64,000 nucleotides of DNA, from NCBI GenBank assembly GCA_030407315.1, contig JALQPE010000317.1, positions 157,166 to 221,165 of the forward strand, written 5' to 3'. The notes under the pieces are model-generated. The model had not been told where the DNA came from, did no database searches, and saw nothing but the letters and a program-made list of their open reading frames with translations. Numbering within the stretch: position 1 is the stretch's first letter; every line of letters begins with the position of its first letter. The position numbers and the translations under genes are program-made. Of this stretch, positions 31,238 through 41,875 are shown piece after piece. The DNA is from Asparagopsis taxiformis (taxonomy: Eukaryota > Rhodophyta > Florideophyceae > Bonnemaisoniales > Bonnemaisoniaceae).

Positions 31238-32827
31238 CTACAATTCCTCCTTTTCTTCTTCCTCAGCACCACCCTCTTCTTCTGGGTATTCATCATCATA
31301 GTCTTCGCCCTCATCATCTTCCTCATCGTAATCCTCCTCCTCTTCTTCCTCTGGTGGTGGGTCCTCACCAAGGCCCTCCACATCAAATTCAAACTTGGTA
31401 GTAGTCTTCTCCATCAACCATTCGACAATAGCCTTTCCGGTTCTATCTCCGTCGTAGTCGATACCCTTCTGCTCCTTGCCAGCAGGGAAGAAGTGGATAG
31501 TAGGGAATCCCCTTGCCTTGTAATCTTCCGGAGCATCGTTTTCGGTGGCATCCATCTGTGCAAACTTGATGTGATCCACACCAGCCTTCTTCAGCTCCTC
31601 AGCGACCTTCCTGAAGATAGGCTTGAGTGCATTGCAATGGCCACACCATTCTGCAACCTGTGCAACAATCACATCCTTCTCAGTGTCTTCCACAATGTCA
31701 GCCCAGCTGTCACCGACCACAGTATAGACAGGGCCCTCATTCGATTCGGGGATCGGTTCAGACTTGCGCTTCGGCTTGACATTGCCAGCAATCATATCGT
31801 CAACCCAAGCTTCGAAGCTCTCCTCCGACATCTTGAAGTCCTCAGGCAGCATGTAGCGGGCATCACTCTCGAATGAATAGGCACAAATTGCCGGATCAGC
31901 ATTCTCGAGACCGACGTACTCCTTGAAGCTCTGAAGGACGTCAGAGTTGACCCATGCAAAGACAACTTTTCCGTTGTCGATCTTCTTACGGGCCACCTTC
32001 TCCATTGTCTTGCAGTCGTTAGAATTGCAGTTAGAGAAGAAACCAACGATCAACGGGGTAGAAAGCTCAGTGTAGAGCTCAGCGTTCTCTTGGCTGAATT
32101 CCTGGAAGACGGGAAGTGCAGCAACCTTGACAAACTTCTCAATGGTGTCTCCGCTCTCCGGATCGTACTTGATAGGCTTCTGGGAGCCATCGGATTCGAC
32201 ACGAAGAACGTAGACGTCACCCTTGGACATACCCTCAATTCCAACATGAGCGGCATCCTTGGCAACACCAAATGCAATGGAATCGAGAAGGACATCTCGG
32301 AGACCGAAGGAAGCTTTCTTGAACTTGGCAAGATCTTTTCCATCAAGCTCAGCACCGACAAGGATGGACTTGTCAGAGTGTTCCTTCATGAACTTCTTGG
32401 CAGTGGCTTCATCGTCCAAGGACTCGTACGGGGGAAGATGAGCGCGCTCAATGAACCTGATCATGGAATCCTTGTCGCGACCACCATTGTAATTGGAGAG
32501 CTCCTCTCCGTTCTGGAAGAGCTTGAGTGTTGGGAAGCCATCGATATCAAATTTCTTGGCGAGTTCCTCCTCAACGGTGGCATCGACATCGGCAAGGATG
32601 GCCTTGCCTCGAAGTTCAGTTGCAGTGTTTTCAAAGTCCTCGGCCATGGATTGGCAATGACCGCACCAGGGAGCGAAGAATTTGACAAACACGATGCCAT
32701 CGCGCTTGATGACATCATCGAAGTTTTCGCTGGTTAATTTGAGGACATCGGAGGCGTCAGCAGCGAAGATGAATGAGGAGATGAGAGCCGCAACGGCGGA
32801 GAGTAGAATCGTTCGGGAAGACAACAT
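31238..32827 (-). CDS. PDI: Protein disulfide isomerase (ER)
   Basis: From ATG 32827 the protein is 529 aa, starting with a signal peptide (MLSSRTILLSAVAALISSFI). The frame is open 81 codons upstream, but without features. The domains are a-b-b'-a'. The first thioredoxin site is APWCGHC (C55, C58), and the second is AEWCGHC (C395, C398). Before the end lies a very acidic, Ca-binding-type tail (EEEEEEDYDEEDDEGEDY). The C-terminus KEEL is a KDEL-type retention signal, so the enzyme resides in the ER lumen and forms and rearranges disulfides in secretory proteins. Length and order are those of canonical PDI. Confidence 0.95.
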   Translation of the reverse strand: MLSSRTILLSAVAALISSFIFAADASDVLKLTSENFDDVIKRDGIVFVKFFAPWCGHCQSMAEDFENTATELRGKAILADVDATVEEELAKKFDIDGFPTLKLFQNGEELSNYNGGRDKDSMIRFIERAHLPPYESLDDEATAKKFMKEHSDKSILVGAELDGKDLAKFKKASFGLRDVLLDSIAFGVAKDAAHVGIEGMSKGDVYVLRVESDGSQKPIKYDPESGDTIEKFVKVAALPVFQEFSQENAELYTELSTPLIVGFFSNCNSNDCKTMEKVARKKIDNGKVVFAWVNSDVLQSFKEYVGLENADPAICAYSFESDARYMLPEDFKMSEESFEAWVDDMIAGNVKPKRKSEPIPESNEGPVYTVVGDSWADIVEDTEKDVIVAQVAEWCGHCNALKPIFRKVAEELKKAGVDHIKFAQMDATENDAPEDYKARGFPTIHFFPAGKEQKGIDYDGDRTGKAIVEWLMEKTTTKFEFDVEGLGEDPPPEEEEEEDYDEEDDEGEDYDDEYPEEEGGAEEEEKEEL

Positions 32828-33915
32828 GGTGGAGGACTGATAGATCTGGTCGAGGGGATCTATCGAATGGGAAGGTTGTGTAGGACGAAAAAGGGGATCG
32901 GTGCGATTATAGGAAGGACTCGACTTTATAGATGAGGAAAGGCGCGTGATCGGCAAAAGCGGGATACGTAAGATATAGCGTTCCAGAATTGATAATATCG
33001 GTTGATCAAGCAATGCAATATGTACAGTAGAAGGATCAAATGGCAATGGGTATAGGGATGAAAATTTCAAAAAAAATGGATGGGATCATTGATCCAAAAA
33101 TCTGTTTTCGGCAACCAATTGGCGGAAAGATATTTCAATCAACTGGGAACATGGAATTCAGCCGATTGCGATTTATGATAGGAAATTTCTGCAAGATATT
33201 CGGCGCAATCAAGTTTTTCTTGACTGAGATCAATCAACTCACAGTATTCTGTTTTCTATTGGCGGATTGTGTTGGTTTTACAACAATACGATCATTGCGC
33301 GAATAATGAGCATAATTCTACATCTGCAGGGATGCGCGTCGACCAACTCTGTCGGTACAACAAGTATCGCTCTTGCGATAAGATGCGGTATATTTCTACG
33401 AAAGTCCATTGCCTGGCAGGATGGCATCAAACAAGAGATGGAACCGGAAGCAGTAGGGCGACAAAGACCTAATGGTTGGGTTTGTTGAAAATGTAAGGCG
33501 AGTTGAGCGTGAGCTCAGCGTGAAATTTTTCCAAGTATGACTTGGTTGCAACGATCCTCACGTCAGGTACTTATGAGCTGTAAATGGAGGAGCAAATTTT
33601 AACAGCCAAAGTAGGGCATTACGCATCACTCCCACGTGGACTAGCTGTCACCAATCTGAAAAGAAACAGTTGAATTGAGGCATGGCAGCCAAATATTTGG
33701 TGACAAGGATCCTGCCGTACTAAACTCTCCCCGAATTGGCAACACTCACCTAAATAGTCATTTTTATCATTACCCTCTTTCCGCAAATCTTAACCAAGCT
33801 GTTGCGTCCAAACTTGTGTCTCTATCTTCTGCGCTACCGCCGTTTTTAAACCCCGCCTCGCCTCAGCCGAGTAACCTCTCACCAACAACTACCCCTCCAA
33901 CTGCACTCTCTCACA
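32828..33915. other. Divergent spacer, 1.1 kb
   Basis: This spacer lies between the PDI start and the His-rich gene start and holds both promoters. A pyrimidine-rich leader precedes the His-rich gene. ORFs here are short and unconvincing. Confidence 0.4.
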
Positions 33916-34917
33916 ATGCAAGGAAACGCCATCCGAAATCGCGTCTCCAGGCTCTCATCAGGCCATGAACAATACTCACTTCCGGCCTATAAAAATGAAA
34001 AGGGCCGTCGAAAGATGTCCCAGGACACAAGAAACGCCCTTATAGTCGGCGCTTTAGCCCTCTGTCTTCTTGCATTTGGCGTCTACGCACTCGGCCTCTT
34101 CCTCAATCAGGAGCGCCCCTTCGGCGCAAGCGGCCCCCTGTCGCTCAGCAAGGAGCTCGGCGACCATCATCAGCACGTCCACAAATGGAAGGACGACCAC
34201 GGTCACGTACATGAAATTCCTATCGGCGAAGAACACGACGACGAGGATTGGTATGATGACGAGTACGAAGATGAGGATTGGTACGACGATGAAGATGATG
34301 AATGGGATGAGCATGATCACCATCATGATCATCCTGATCATGACCATCCGACGCATAATCACAATAGCCATGCGCATCCGCACCACCCACGCCACCTTCA
34401 TCATGGTCATCAGCCCCATCACGGCCATCATCCGCACCACCACAGGGCGCATCATGCCCACAATGCAAACCACAACCGCCATTATCAGCGTAATGTTCAC
34501 GAGCATGCTGATTATGAACACATGCACCATGATGATGAACACTCGTTCCATCCTGACGATCATCATTACGATGACCATCATCACGATGACCATCATTACG
34601 ACGATCATCATTACGATGACCATCATTACGACGATCATCACGATGACCACCATCTCGACGACCATCATTACGATGCCCACGCACCACAAGCCAATCACCA
34701 TGTCGACAATCATCACTACGATGACCATCATGATGTCCAACATTCAGACCATCAACAACACCACGACCCTACGGCTGCTCATTCCGAACATGTCACAACT
34801 GACCAGCACAAGGAAGAGCATCATAATGTAGAACATCACGCAGGTGATTATGTACACGAGCATCATACTGGGGAACAGCATGCCCAATATCCCCCCGGAG
34901 AGCATCATGCTCCCTAG
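33916..34917 (+). CDS. His/Asp-rich single-pass membrane protein
   Basis: A 333-aa protein. A short basic N-terminus is followed by one membrane helix (ALIVGALALCLLAFGVYALGL, about residues 41-61). The rest is an extraordinary His/Asp-rich domain. It begins with an acidic DEDWYDDE stretch and HDHHHDHPDHDHP, then repeats of HHYDD and DDHHYDDHH between about residues 215 and 260, and ends in EEHH/GEHH units. The topology suggests a cytosolic stub and a lumenal or extracellular metal-binding domain (Zn, Ni, Cu or Ca); binding is inference from composition. The next Met (34015) would leave the helix intact. The repeats also create long mirror ORFs on the other strand, which are artefacts. Confidence 0.72.
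   Translation: MQGNAIRNRVSRLSSGHEQYSLPAYKNEKGRRKMSQDTRNALIVGALALCLLAFGVYALGLFLNQERPFGASGPLSLSKELGDHHQHVHKWKDDHGHVHEIPIGEEHDDEDWYDDEYEDEDWYDDEDDEWDEHDHHHDHPDHDHPTHNHNSHAHPHHPRHLHHGHQPHHGHHPHHHRAHHAHNANHNRHYQRNVHEHADYEHMHHDDEHSFHPDDHHYDDHHHDDHHYDDHHYDDHHYDDHHDDHHLDDHHYDAHAPQANHHVDNHHYDDHHDVQHSDHQQHHDPTAAHSEHVTTDQHKEEHHNVEHHAGDYVHEHHTGEQHAQYPPGEHHAP
34550..34720. repeat. Short tandem repeat coding for HHYDD units
   Basis: Degenerate repeats of the type GACCATCATTACGATGA lie inside the His-rich gene, with unit steps of 12-15 bp that keep the reading frame. Confidence 0.85.
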
Positions 34918-35593
34918 ATTAGTCGTTATCTTGCTTAACTGGACATAAAAATGATAACGCATTCGCACCAAGCCCATAGGTTAGATACACATTGCATCAA
35001 TTGATTTGCTCAACGATACTGAAGCTCAAAGACTGCTAGAAACAGCTGCAGAAACCAAAATTCTCATGCTAATGACCGAGTGGAGACTGCACATTGAGGA
35101 TGTAATGGAAGTTGGCGAACCTCGTCCCCATGTGCCAAACTTAAATCTTATGCTCACAAAGCAGCTACCCAGCGAGGGTGCTCTCAGCGTGATATGGATC
35201 TGCTTTCCAAAGTCGCTACTCGAGGCCGTGTGATCCCGGTCGCAGAGGGACAGACAGGCACCTTCGACCTGTTGGCGTCTTCTTGTCCAATTTTGGCCAA
35301 TTCTGGAAATCATTATCGAAATTACGTACAGAGTTTAAAATGTCGGAGAGGGACGTTTGCTCGTAACGTCTTCATCAGGGAAAACGCGAAGTTGATTTTC
35401 TCAACGTACAGCTCCTACGCTTGCGGCGTGAACTTTCCCTCAGCCCCATGTGCATTTCTCAATCGTATTGAAAATAGATGGAATTTTGTTTCGGAACAAG
35501 CAGGAAACGATTCGAGTAACACGTTGGACTCACTATGAGCGAAATCCACTTCCAACACCTCCAAGCTGCATAGTCATCAGAAGAATTAGTCAA
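34918..35593. other. Convergent spacer
   Basis: No supported gene. A 114-codon plus-strand ORF (35194-35538) starts at an ATG but has no recognisable features and may be chance. Confidence 0.35.
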
Positions 35594-37009
35594 TCATTCG
35601 AATTCGGCAGTTAAAAACATATTGGCAAATCCATTCACCGCTTTCTTCACTTCGATACCAGTATAGTTCAAGAAGCCTGTTCGTCCACCGGGAACGATTA
35701 TGCACTTCATTACTTCTCCTATCGCAGTTTCCATGTTGGCAGCAATATGCTCAAAACGGTCGTTTCTTTCGTCATCCTTTGGATCCCGACCGATCTCGTC
35801 AAATTCAAATGTGTTTATATTTGCAAACACAGGTCCAGTGCTTTCTGTTTCGTGTTTGACAGTGCTTTTCAATGTGTTTTGAACTGCCTTCAAATTGCCA
35901 TAGTCGTCAATAGAGAACTCCACATCGAAGTACCCCCGTGATCTTGTATAGATGTCACCAGTTGAATGCCTAGTGTGTACACCGAAATTCTTCCAAATTC
36001 GATACCGTCCTTCGACCAGTCCACCTTCAATCTGTTCTGTGGTTGCTTCAGAATCATATTGCAAATGCTGCACAACTTTTTCACCCAAACTTACTCCACC
36101 TTGACTGTTAGTTGTCGAATGTTTGGTAAGAAACTTGTGCGCATTGGAGTATGTCCTCGTCAGCTCCGGCATCACAACTATTTTCGATATTGCATAAGAT
36201 GAAATCACAAGAACTCCGGTATGAGAAATACTTGAATGTAGTAGATCATCAAAAACGCCTGCCTCTTGGTCTGTAGGCAATTCTTCAGAGCCAATCTGAA
36301 GAAGAAGATTCAATTCTCCTGCGATATAAATACCCATCTTATCGCGCAACACTGTAACCGAGAAGGTACTGCCTGTGGGACACAATGCATGCTCGCCTGT
36401 GTTCTTCATAATTCGTGTTCCGCCCAAAATTAAAGGGTAGTGTTTGTGTTGCTCAAGGTATGATTTGCTCCAATCGGCAAATCCAGCAGCTACTTTATCA
36501 TCGAGCAAAGATTTTGCAGTGCGACTTACAGAGGCTTTCAAGCTAGAGTCAAAATCAACAGCGGCTTTTGTTATTTGTGATAGATCAGCGAAAATTGCTT
36601 CGATATAGAACCTGCTATCAGAGCAATCGTCAAAACGTCCATGCTTAATCGGCATAACAAGTATCAACTTTTGACCAACGATATCAATTACATGCCGGTT
36701 GATTCTGCCGTGACGACCAATCTTTTCATGATACAAGAACTCGCCCTCTTCGATCTCAATAGTCAGGCTGCAAGAATTGGTGTGGGGTTCATCAAAGGAA
36801 AGAATAGGAGCTCCAAATTTGTCGACTTGAAACTTCCATTCGCAATAATCGCCTTCGAATTGCACAGCTTTTGGGAATAGCCGACTCGCCATTTTACTTT
36901 TGTGTTCGTTCCCTTGGACATAGTGGGCTTGTGCAAATTTTTGATTGAGCATATTCTCGGTGTACGTGAAGACCATGGCGAAGCCGTTGAGATTTGTTAA
37001 ATGAGACAT
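35594..37009 (-). CDS. Unrecognised 471-aa protein
   Basis: An intronless ORF with first ATG at 37009; a later Met at 36889 (MASRLFPKAVQFEG) is an equally possible start. The sequence is globular, with alternating beta-type segments (GRINRHVIDIVGQKLILVM; MGIYIAGELNLLLQIG; HTGVLVISSYAISKIVVM) and few low-complexity parts. Cys residues are rare and no signal peptide or membrane helix is visible. I do not recognise the family. It is more AT-rich than the genes around it and lies at the border of the repeat-rich region, so a lineage-specific or transferred gene is possible. Confidence 0.65.
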   Translation of the reverse strand: MSHLTNLNGFAMVFTYTENMLNQKFAQAHYVQGNEHKSKMASRLFPKAVQFEGDYCEWKFQVDKFGAPILSFDEPHTNSCSLTIEIEEGEFLYHEKIGRHGRINRHVIDIVGQKLILVMPIKHGRFDDCSDSRFYIEAIFADLSQITKAAVDFDSSLKASVSRTAKSLLDDKVAAGFADWSKSYLEQHKHYPLILGGTRIMKNTGEHALCPTGSTFSVTVLRDKMGIYIAGELNLLLQIGSEELPTDQEAGVFDDLLHSSISHTGVLVISSYAISKIVVMPELTRTYSNAHKFLTKHSTTNSQGGVSLGEKVVQHLQYDSEATTEQIEGGLVEGRYRIWKNFGVHTRHSTGDIYTRSRGYFDVEFSIDDYGNLKAVQNTLKSTVKHETESTGPVFANINTFEFDEIGRDPKDDERNDRFEHIAANMETAIGEVMKCIIVPGGRTGFLNYTGIEVKKAVNGFANMFLTAEFE

Positions 37010-37033
37010 TCCGGAGCGGCAGTTTGAGAACAA

Positions 37034-37699
37034 AAGGCTTCAGAGTGGGAGCACCACCAGAGCAATGGCAGGGGCTAAGAAGTTGAAGATTTCTAGAACA
37101 TCGTTGCACAAGGTGATTTGTCACGTGCTCGCGTCACCAGCAGTGGGTTTTTTGGAAAAATGATAGATACACAGTTCCTTTTCGTAGTTTTTGGTTCAGC
37201 GATGCAGTTAGCACCACGGATGCTAAATATAGTGACCAGGGGACTGACATCTTCACTAGTGTCTATCGGACACTGAAATTTCCTCATATGAGGCAGAAAA
37301 AAAATTACTAGAAATTATTAGAATTTAGCATTCCGGCTTTATATCGCTTTTATAAAACTTCTAACGTGAGCATTGCATTCTTTAAAGCATTGCATGCCAA
37401 TCGGACATATGTCCTCGCATGGCTGAGTGGTTAACGCCTCTCGGGAAAGCCAGAGTGCGGAGGTTCGACTCCTCGCTGAGATGTTCAGGCAGCTCGAAAA
37501 TCTTCTTCGGAGAACTCGCCGATTACTAGTTGCTACTCTTGCATTAGGAAGCTTACGCGCCCACTTCAACATGAGACATTGTAAGGAGATATTTCATAAA
37601 TGGGAATTTCGCCGTAAGCAGAAGTTCAATGAGCAAGTCAAGAACGCCAGTCAGAATCGGAGGGAGCTAAAGGAGTACCTTATTTTTCTATTTTCGTCA
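37034..37699. other. Spacer with a tRNA-like fragment
   Basis: This AT-rich spacer contains TATATCGCTTTTATAAAA near 37340 and the tRNA-like segment listed separately. A 77-codon ORF that follows the segment (ATG 37482) has no known domain. Confidence 0.35.
37411..37482 (+). pseudogene. tRNA-Ser-like fragment (degenerate)
   Basis: The segment has a D-arm like that of class II tRNAs (ATGGCTGAGTGGTTAACGCC) and a T-arm with GGTTCGACTCC, at a spacing close to that of a tRNA. The acceptor ends do not pair, the T-stem has a mismatch and the anticodon loop lacks T33. I therefore treat it as a decayed tRNA or tRNA-derived sequence rather than a functional gene. Confidence 0.35.
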
Positions 37700-38336
37700 T
37701 CAATGCGTGACTAAAGCGTGTATAAAGCACCCATAGAGAGAGCAAACCAAGTACAACGGAACTTCATAGGAAAGATCGTGACACATCTCGACATGCTTTT
37801 TGAAGCAATCACGACCATTCTGATGGTGACAGATAAAGACATCCTTTCGGTATAGTCGTTTGCAAGTAGAGCATACGAACTTAGACTTCTTCGTTCCCTT
37901 GCAAATATCGCAGAGACTTTGATAGATAGCATTGATATCCCTACCATTGGAAGTACTGCGATTTCGAGTAGTCGGTGTCAAATGAGTTCCAATGCAACTA
38001 GCGCTCTCCATCTCTTCCATTTAAGGTGCATCTGATTCTCGCGGACGTAATAGAATTGCATCCATGGAGTTGTCAATCAATCATTCAGCCAATTGGGTAT
38101 AGAACTGATGAGGTGTCATCCTTACCCTGTTATGAATGGCTCCACAGTACAGATTACATGAATCCAAGACCCATATGGCCAGAACTGACGTGTTGACACG
38201 TGCAGACCATTCCTTGAATTCAAAGTTCCTCTCCAGCATAAGATAGTCCTGGAGACATCGGTTGTGACGTTCAAACTGTGAGCAAGTCGCATAATAGGTC
38301 TCATACTTGTGGGATTGTGAAACGACGGTTCGTTAG
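37700..38336 (-). pseudogene. PiggyBac-like transposase, 3' remnant with stop codons
   Basis: A single minus-strand frame encodes the end of a DDE_Tnp_1_7 (PiggyBac-like) transposase. It runs HKYETYYATCSQFERHNRC, LQDYLMLERNFEFKEWSARVN, then TPHQFYTQLAE, and after two stops (TGA at 38083-38081, TAA at 38023-38021) CIGTHLTPTTRNRS. The C-terminal Cys/His-rich domain is intact (CDICKGTKKSKFVCSTC...CHHQNGRDCFKKHVEMC). The N-terminal catalytic part is missing: the homology ends near 38336, where GC-rich LTR-like sequence begins. It is a dead fragment, probably truncated by a later retroelement insertion. Confidence 0.68.
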
Positions 38337-39122
38337 TGTAGGAACAGCCGGGACGGCGGCCACTAGGAGAGTTCTAGAATCGCTTGACGTGTCAGGGCGT
38401 GAGCCGGATCGCGCTGGTGAACTTGAGTTTCACGCGTCGCTCGGTCGCGGTGGCGATCGGGTGGTACAACGGCGGGACGCGTAGGGATCGATCGCAATAC
38501 GGGATTCGCGGGCCGGCGCAAGCCGTGATCTCAGGGGGAGATCACCGAGTAAACTCGAGCACAACGCGATCTACACAGGGGTCGTAAATCCCTGGCCTAG
38601 TGGCGTACGACGCAACTCGTGCTATCGCGGTGCGACGCAGTTCGACGATCGGTTTTTGCGCAGCGCGCACGCGAACGTCGGCGATCGTGAGCAACCCTGC
38701 ACGAAACGTTTCAACGCAATCGGTCCACGCGATTCGCTAAACGCTTAACTCGTAGCTGCGAAGATGCTGGCTGTTTATTGGTAAGGTGCGAAGCAGAACA
38801 ACCATTAGTAGCTAACTACCTAGGACAGGTTGTCCTTGCGCGGCCGGCCGGCGGCCGCTCGCTCGCACGCAAAAAAGGGAAATATTTGGGAAAAAGACTT
38901 TCGTCATAAAAAACCCAAAAAAGGGAAATTCGTAGAAATCGCTACACGTGGCGCCGAGCTCGCAATCGCACGCGCTCGCGCTGACGCGCCGTGACACGTA
39001 ATTGTATCGCCACGCGTACGCTCGCTTACTAACTAACTAAACGCGGATGCATGCGGACTCAACTCGACGCCATCGCTCCGACCCGCGTGCGCACTCACAA
39101 CTTGTGTTGAACATAAATTGCA
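38337..39122 (-). mobile_element. Probable LTR (minus orientation), boundaries inferred
   Basis: GC-rich, gene-free sequence begins TGTAGGAACAGCC exactly where the PiggyBac remnant ends. It runs to about TTGCA at 39122, followed by a pyrimidine-rich tract (CACTCCCCCGAC). TG at one end, CA at the other, and a polypyrimidine tract just outside is the pattern of a reversed LTR next to its polypurine tract. The same arrangement is seen at 41212-41875. No second copy is in the window, so this is inference. Confidence 0.35.
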
Positions 39123-39315
39123 TCACACTCCCCCGACTAACATCACAGCGCGTCCTCGCGCGTCATCTCTTTCTCCACGTTCCTTGCTGTTTCCTTCCGT
39201 CTACTCTTCTCGTCTGCAACATCCTCTCTTTTTCTCCTTCTCTCCTTCTCTCCCGTCCTTTTCTCTTGTCGCACGCGCTCGCCTTTCTCCTTGCCGATTC
39301 ACGCGCTCGCACGCT

Positions 39316-41223
39316 ATGGCGCACGACGGTGATACTCTTCCGAGCTGGCTGCGGGCCAGCATTCCTTCAGGCGAAGAAGCTGCGACGCCGCTACTCACGC
39401 CGTCTGTCACTTCGCGTTTTGCTTCTCCTGCGCCCGCGAGCCCCGAGAGCCTGTTTTACCTTTCTATGGCTCAAGCGTGATCCGCAAGCGCTCCGGTACC
39501 CGCAGCAACGAGTGTTCACAATACGGATAGCGTTGGTGCATCGCCCGGCATCGTCGCGACGGTAGACGTGACTGCCACTCCCGCATCCGCGGCTGGGAGT
39601 CGCGCGAACGTCGGTGTGCCCCTGCGGTCTATTCCTGTTCCTTCTTCTGTCTCTCTTCCTTCGGCTGCGCAACATGTACCCGTCGTCGCTCCGCACGCGC
39701 GTTACGAAGACTCTTCTGCGTTCCGTTTCCTGCCGCGCGCAATGCCGACTTGGTCTGAGTTGAGCCGCGTTCAATTTTCCCGCGGCGTTTCCAGTGGGCG
39801 TATTGCCGATGTCAACCGCTACGTGGTATTACCCGGCCACAAGAACGCGCAGGCCGTGTGGGACGCGCGTCACCAAGCGGCGCTCTGTGACTTGGCAGTA
39901 CCCGCTAATCTTCCATGCGACGCCTATTTCCTTGAGGATGCAGCGGACGAGCGGCTTGTGCGCCACCTGGCACGACTCCGCACGATGCGTCGCGACGAAT
40001 TAGCGCACCTCGATCCGTGGGCGGCGGCGCCTAGCGCCGGCTTCTTGTTGGACGGTGGTGTCCCCTGGAACGATATCGAGCAAGAGGGAGAAGTCAGTGA
40101 GCCTTGGTTCTTTGATGCGGGGATGCGCTCCGAAGCGCGCCGCGAGTTACGCTTGCGTCGCACGACCGGTTACTTTGTTACGCATCGCGACGCTGAATTT
40201 CGCGAATTTCCCGAGGATCGCGTTGGCACATTCTTCCCGCGCTATGACCCGCGCGACTGGCCTGAAGCGCCTGAATCGTTATCTGTTCCCTTGCATTGCG
40301 TTTTCCATTACGCGCCATCCGTTCTTCTTGGCCTTGATGTTCCCGTCGAGACGCGTTCTTATTTCTGGGCCGTTGCCCTTAGCGAATGGGTCGTGATGGT
40401 AGCTTACGCGTGGCTCCATGTTGGGTTCGTCGAGCGCCGCATCGTTCGCTTGAGCGACCGGCTCATCGCCGGTATCGAGAGCGTCGGCGCTGCGGCGGTC
40501 GTTCGTGGCGGCACGTATTCGGTTGCGCACTTAGAAAACCTCTTATCGGAGCATCGCGCATGCCCATGGGACGAGACGCCTGTCTTCGACGTCGCTCCGG
40601 GCGCGGACTTTAACGAGGGTGGCCAGTGGCTGCCCTGGAGTGCGGAACGCGGCGTTGTAGATTGGGCGCACGGAGCGCTCGGGGTTCATCGTCATACAGA
40701 AATCCAGCATTTGTTGTTGAAGTCCCCGCGTAATCCGTCGCGCAGCACGTTCGCGCACTTAGAAGCGGGCGACGTTGTAACCGTGGATGCCGTCTTGTCG
40801 GCCTTATCTTCCAACGAACTGCATGTAATGCGCGCGACTAACTCGCGAGAGTATGCGCAATATCTTGGTATGGCCGCGTTATTGGCCGTCGAGCGCCGGC
40901 GTTTCCGCGACGGGCGCTATTCGTTATTCTACGAATCACCACGGCCTCGTGTTGACATCACTCAGTTGGACGAGGCACTGCGGGCGGAATATATCAAAGT
41001 TTATAACGAACTGCAGGAGTTGAAGAAGACCACTCCGAGCCAGGACGTTGCCGTCGCTTCGGGCGGGGCGAGCGCTAGTGCGGTGGCCGGTAGCGTCGCG
41101 GCGTCGGGCGCGACCGCGGCTGATGAACGGGCAGGGGCGCCTGTGGCAGTGGATGGTGAAGGCGCCGTTGCGGTAGCGGATTCGACGGACGCAGCCAACT
41201 TGCAAGCGCAATGTGGTAGTTAG
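39316..41223 (+). CDS. Retroelement-associated unknown ORF, copy D, one in-frame TGA
   Basis: From ATG 39316 the frame is open to 41223 except for a single TGA at 39478-39480 (636 codons in all; the main part after the stop starts before 39568). The protein has a disordered Pro/Ser/Ala N-terminus and a large helical centre (LPCDAYFLEDAADERLVRHL; FHYAPSVLLGLDVPVETRS; LSEWVVMVAYAWLHVGF). A short helical tail (AEYIKVYNELQELKK) and an Ala/Gly-rich end follow. It is distantly similar to copies at 43744 and 62740. The last few codons and the stop lie inside a reversed LTR starting at 41212, so the natural C-terminus is cut off. No RT, integrase or protease domain is present. Function unknown. Confidence 0.6.
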
Positions 41224-41875
41224 TTCTATAGTAGCTGGTACGAGCCACGGACACGCTGTCCTTTAAACGAAACGAAACAACGAACAGTGCCACCCGCTGG
41301 TGTTTGACTGTATTATTAGAACGGTAGAAGGTAGAGTGGTTAGCGAGTAGACACGAGCGTCACGACGCAACAATCCAAGCGAGGATTACGTTAACGAACG
41401 AGGTGGCACGTCACCGGAGGCGCTCTCAACCAAGCCGGTAGGCACTACACGCGATCAGCCTCACGTGTGGCGATGGGTAGAGAGTGCGCAGCTCGACGGA
41501 GACGAAGCCTCGTTAGGCGAAAAACGTAAAACGTAAACGTAAAAGTCAGTCGTAGACTAGAGCTGTTGCTCGTTCGATGATTGTCCCCTTTCCCTCCCGG
41601 CACGATGCCAATACCTATATAGCCACGATGGAATCGCTTTACAGTGTAAACACTGCTCGTAACGTCCCCGAATAGGAAAGGACCTTGTGGGTCGCACGTA
41701 GGGACCCGTTGGTCCGTTGGCTGTTGCCAGTACGTCCGTTGCACACGTGTGCCGGTTGCGCGCGCGAACACGCCAGCAATGTTCGTGCATTGCTGTTATC
41801 GCTCGGGTCCGCCGAAATTCGAATTCCGCGGAAATCGTAATTATTTGCAATTTCGGAATTGCCACGTATACTACA
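41212..41875 (-). mobile_element. LTR of the Ty3/gypsy family, reversed copy
   Basis: This segment is the reverse complement of the LTRs at 50521-51181 and 63335-63992, with scattered substitutions and small indels. Its right end reads GTATACTACA followed by CAGCCCCACCCCCACACG, which is the complement of the polypurine tract next to the 3' LTR of the complete element. So this is a 3' LTR of a minus-oriented relative. It interrupts the end of copy D. Confidence 0.88.

Noticed and set aside
34054..34743. Long minus-strand ORF rich in Met/Val/Ile opposite the His-rich gene
   Set aside because: It is the mirror of the GAT/CAT-type repeats. Its composition is a direct consequence of the plus-strand repeat, and the plus strand has the membrane helix and natural start.
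37411..37482. Functional tRNA-Ser gene
   Set aside because: The D- and T-arm-like sequences are present, but the acceptor ends do not pair and the anticodon loop is abnormal; kept only as a degenerate fragment.
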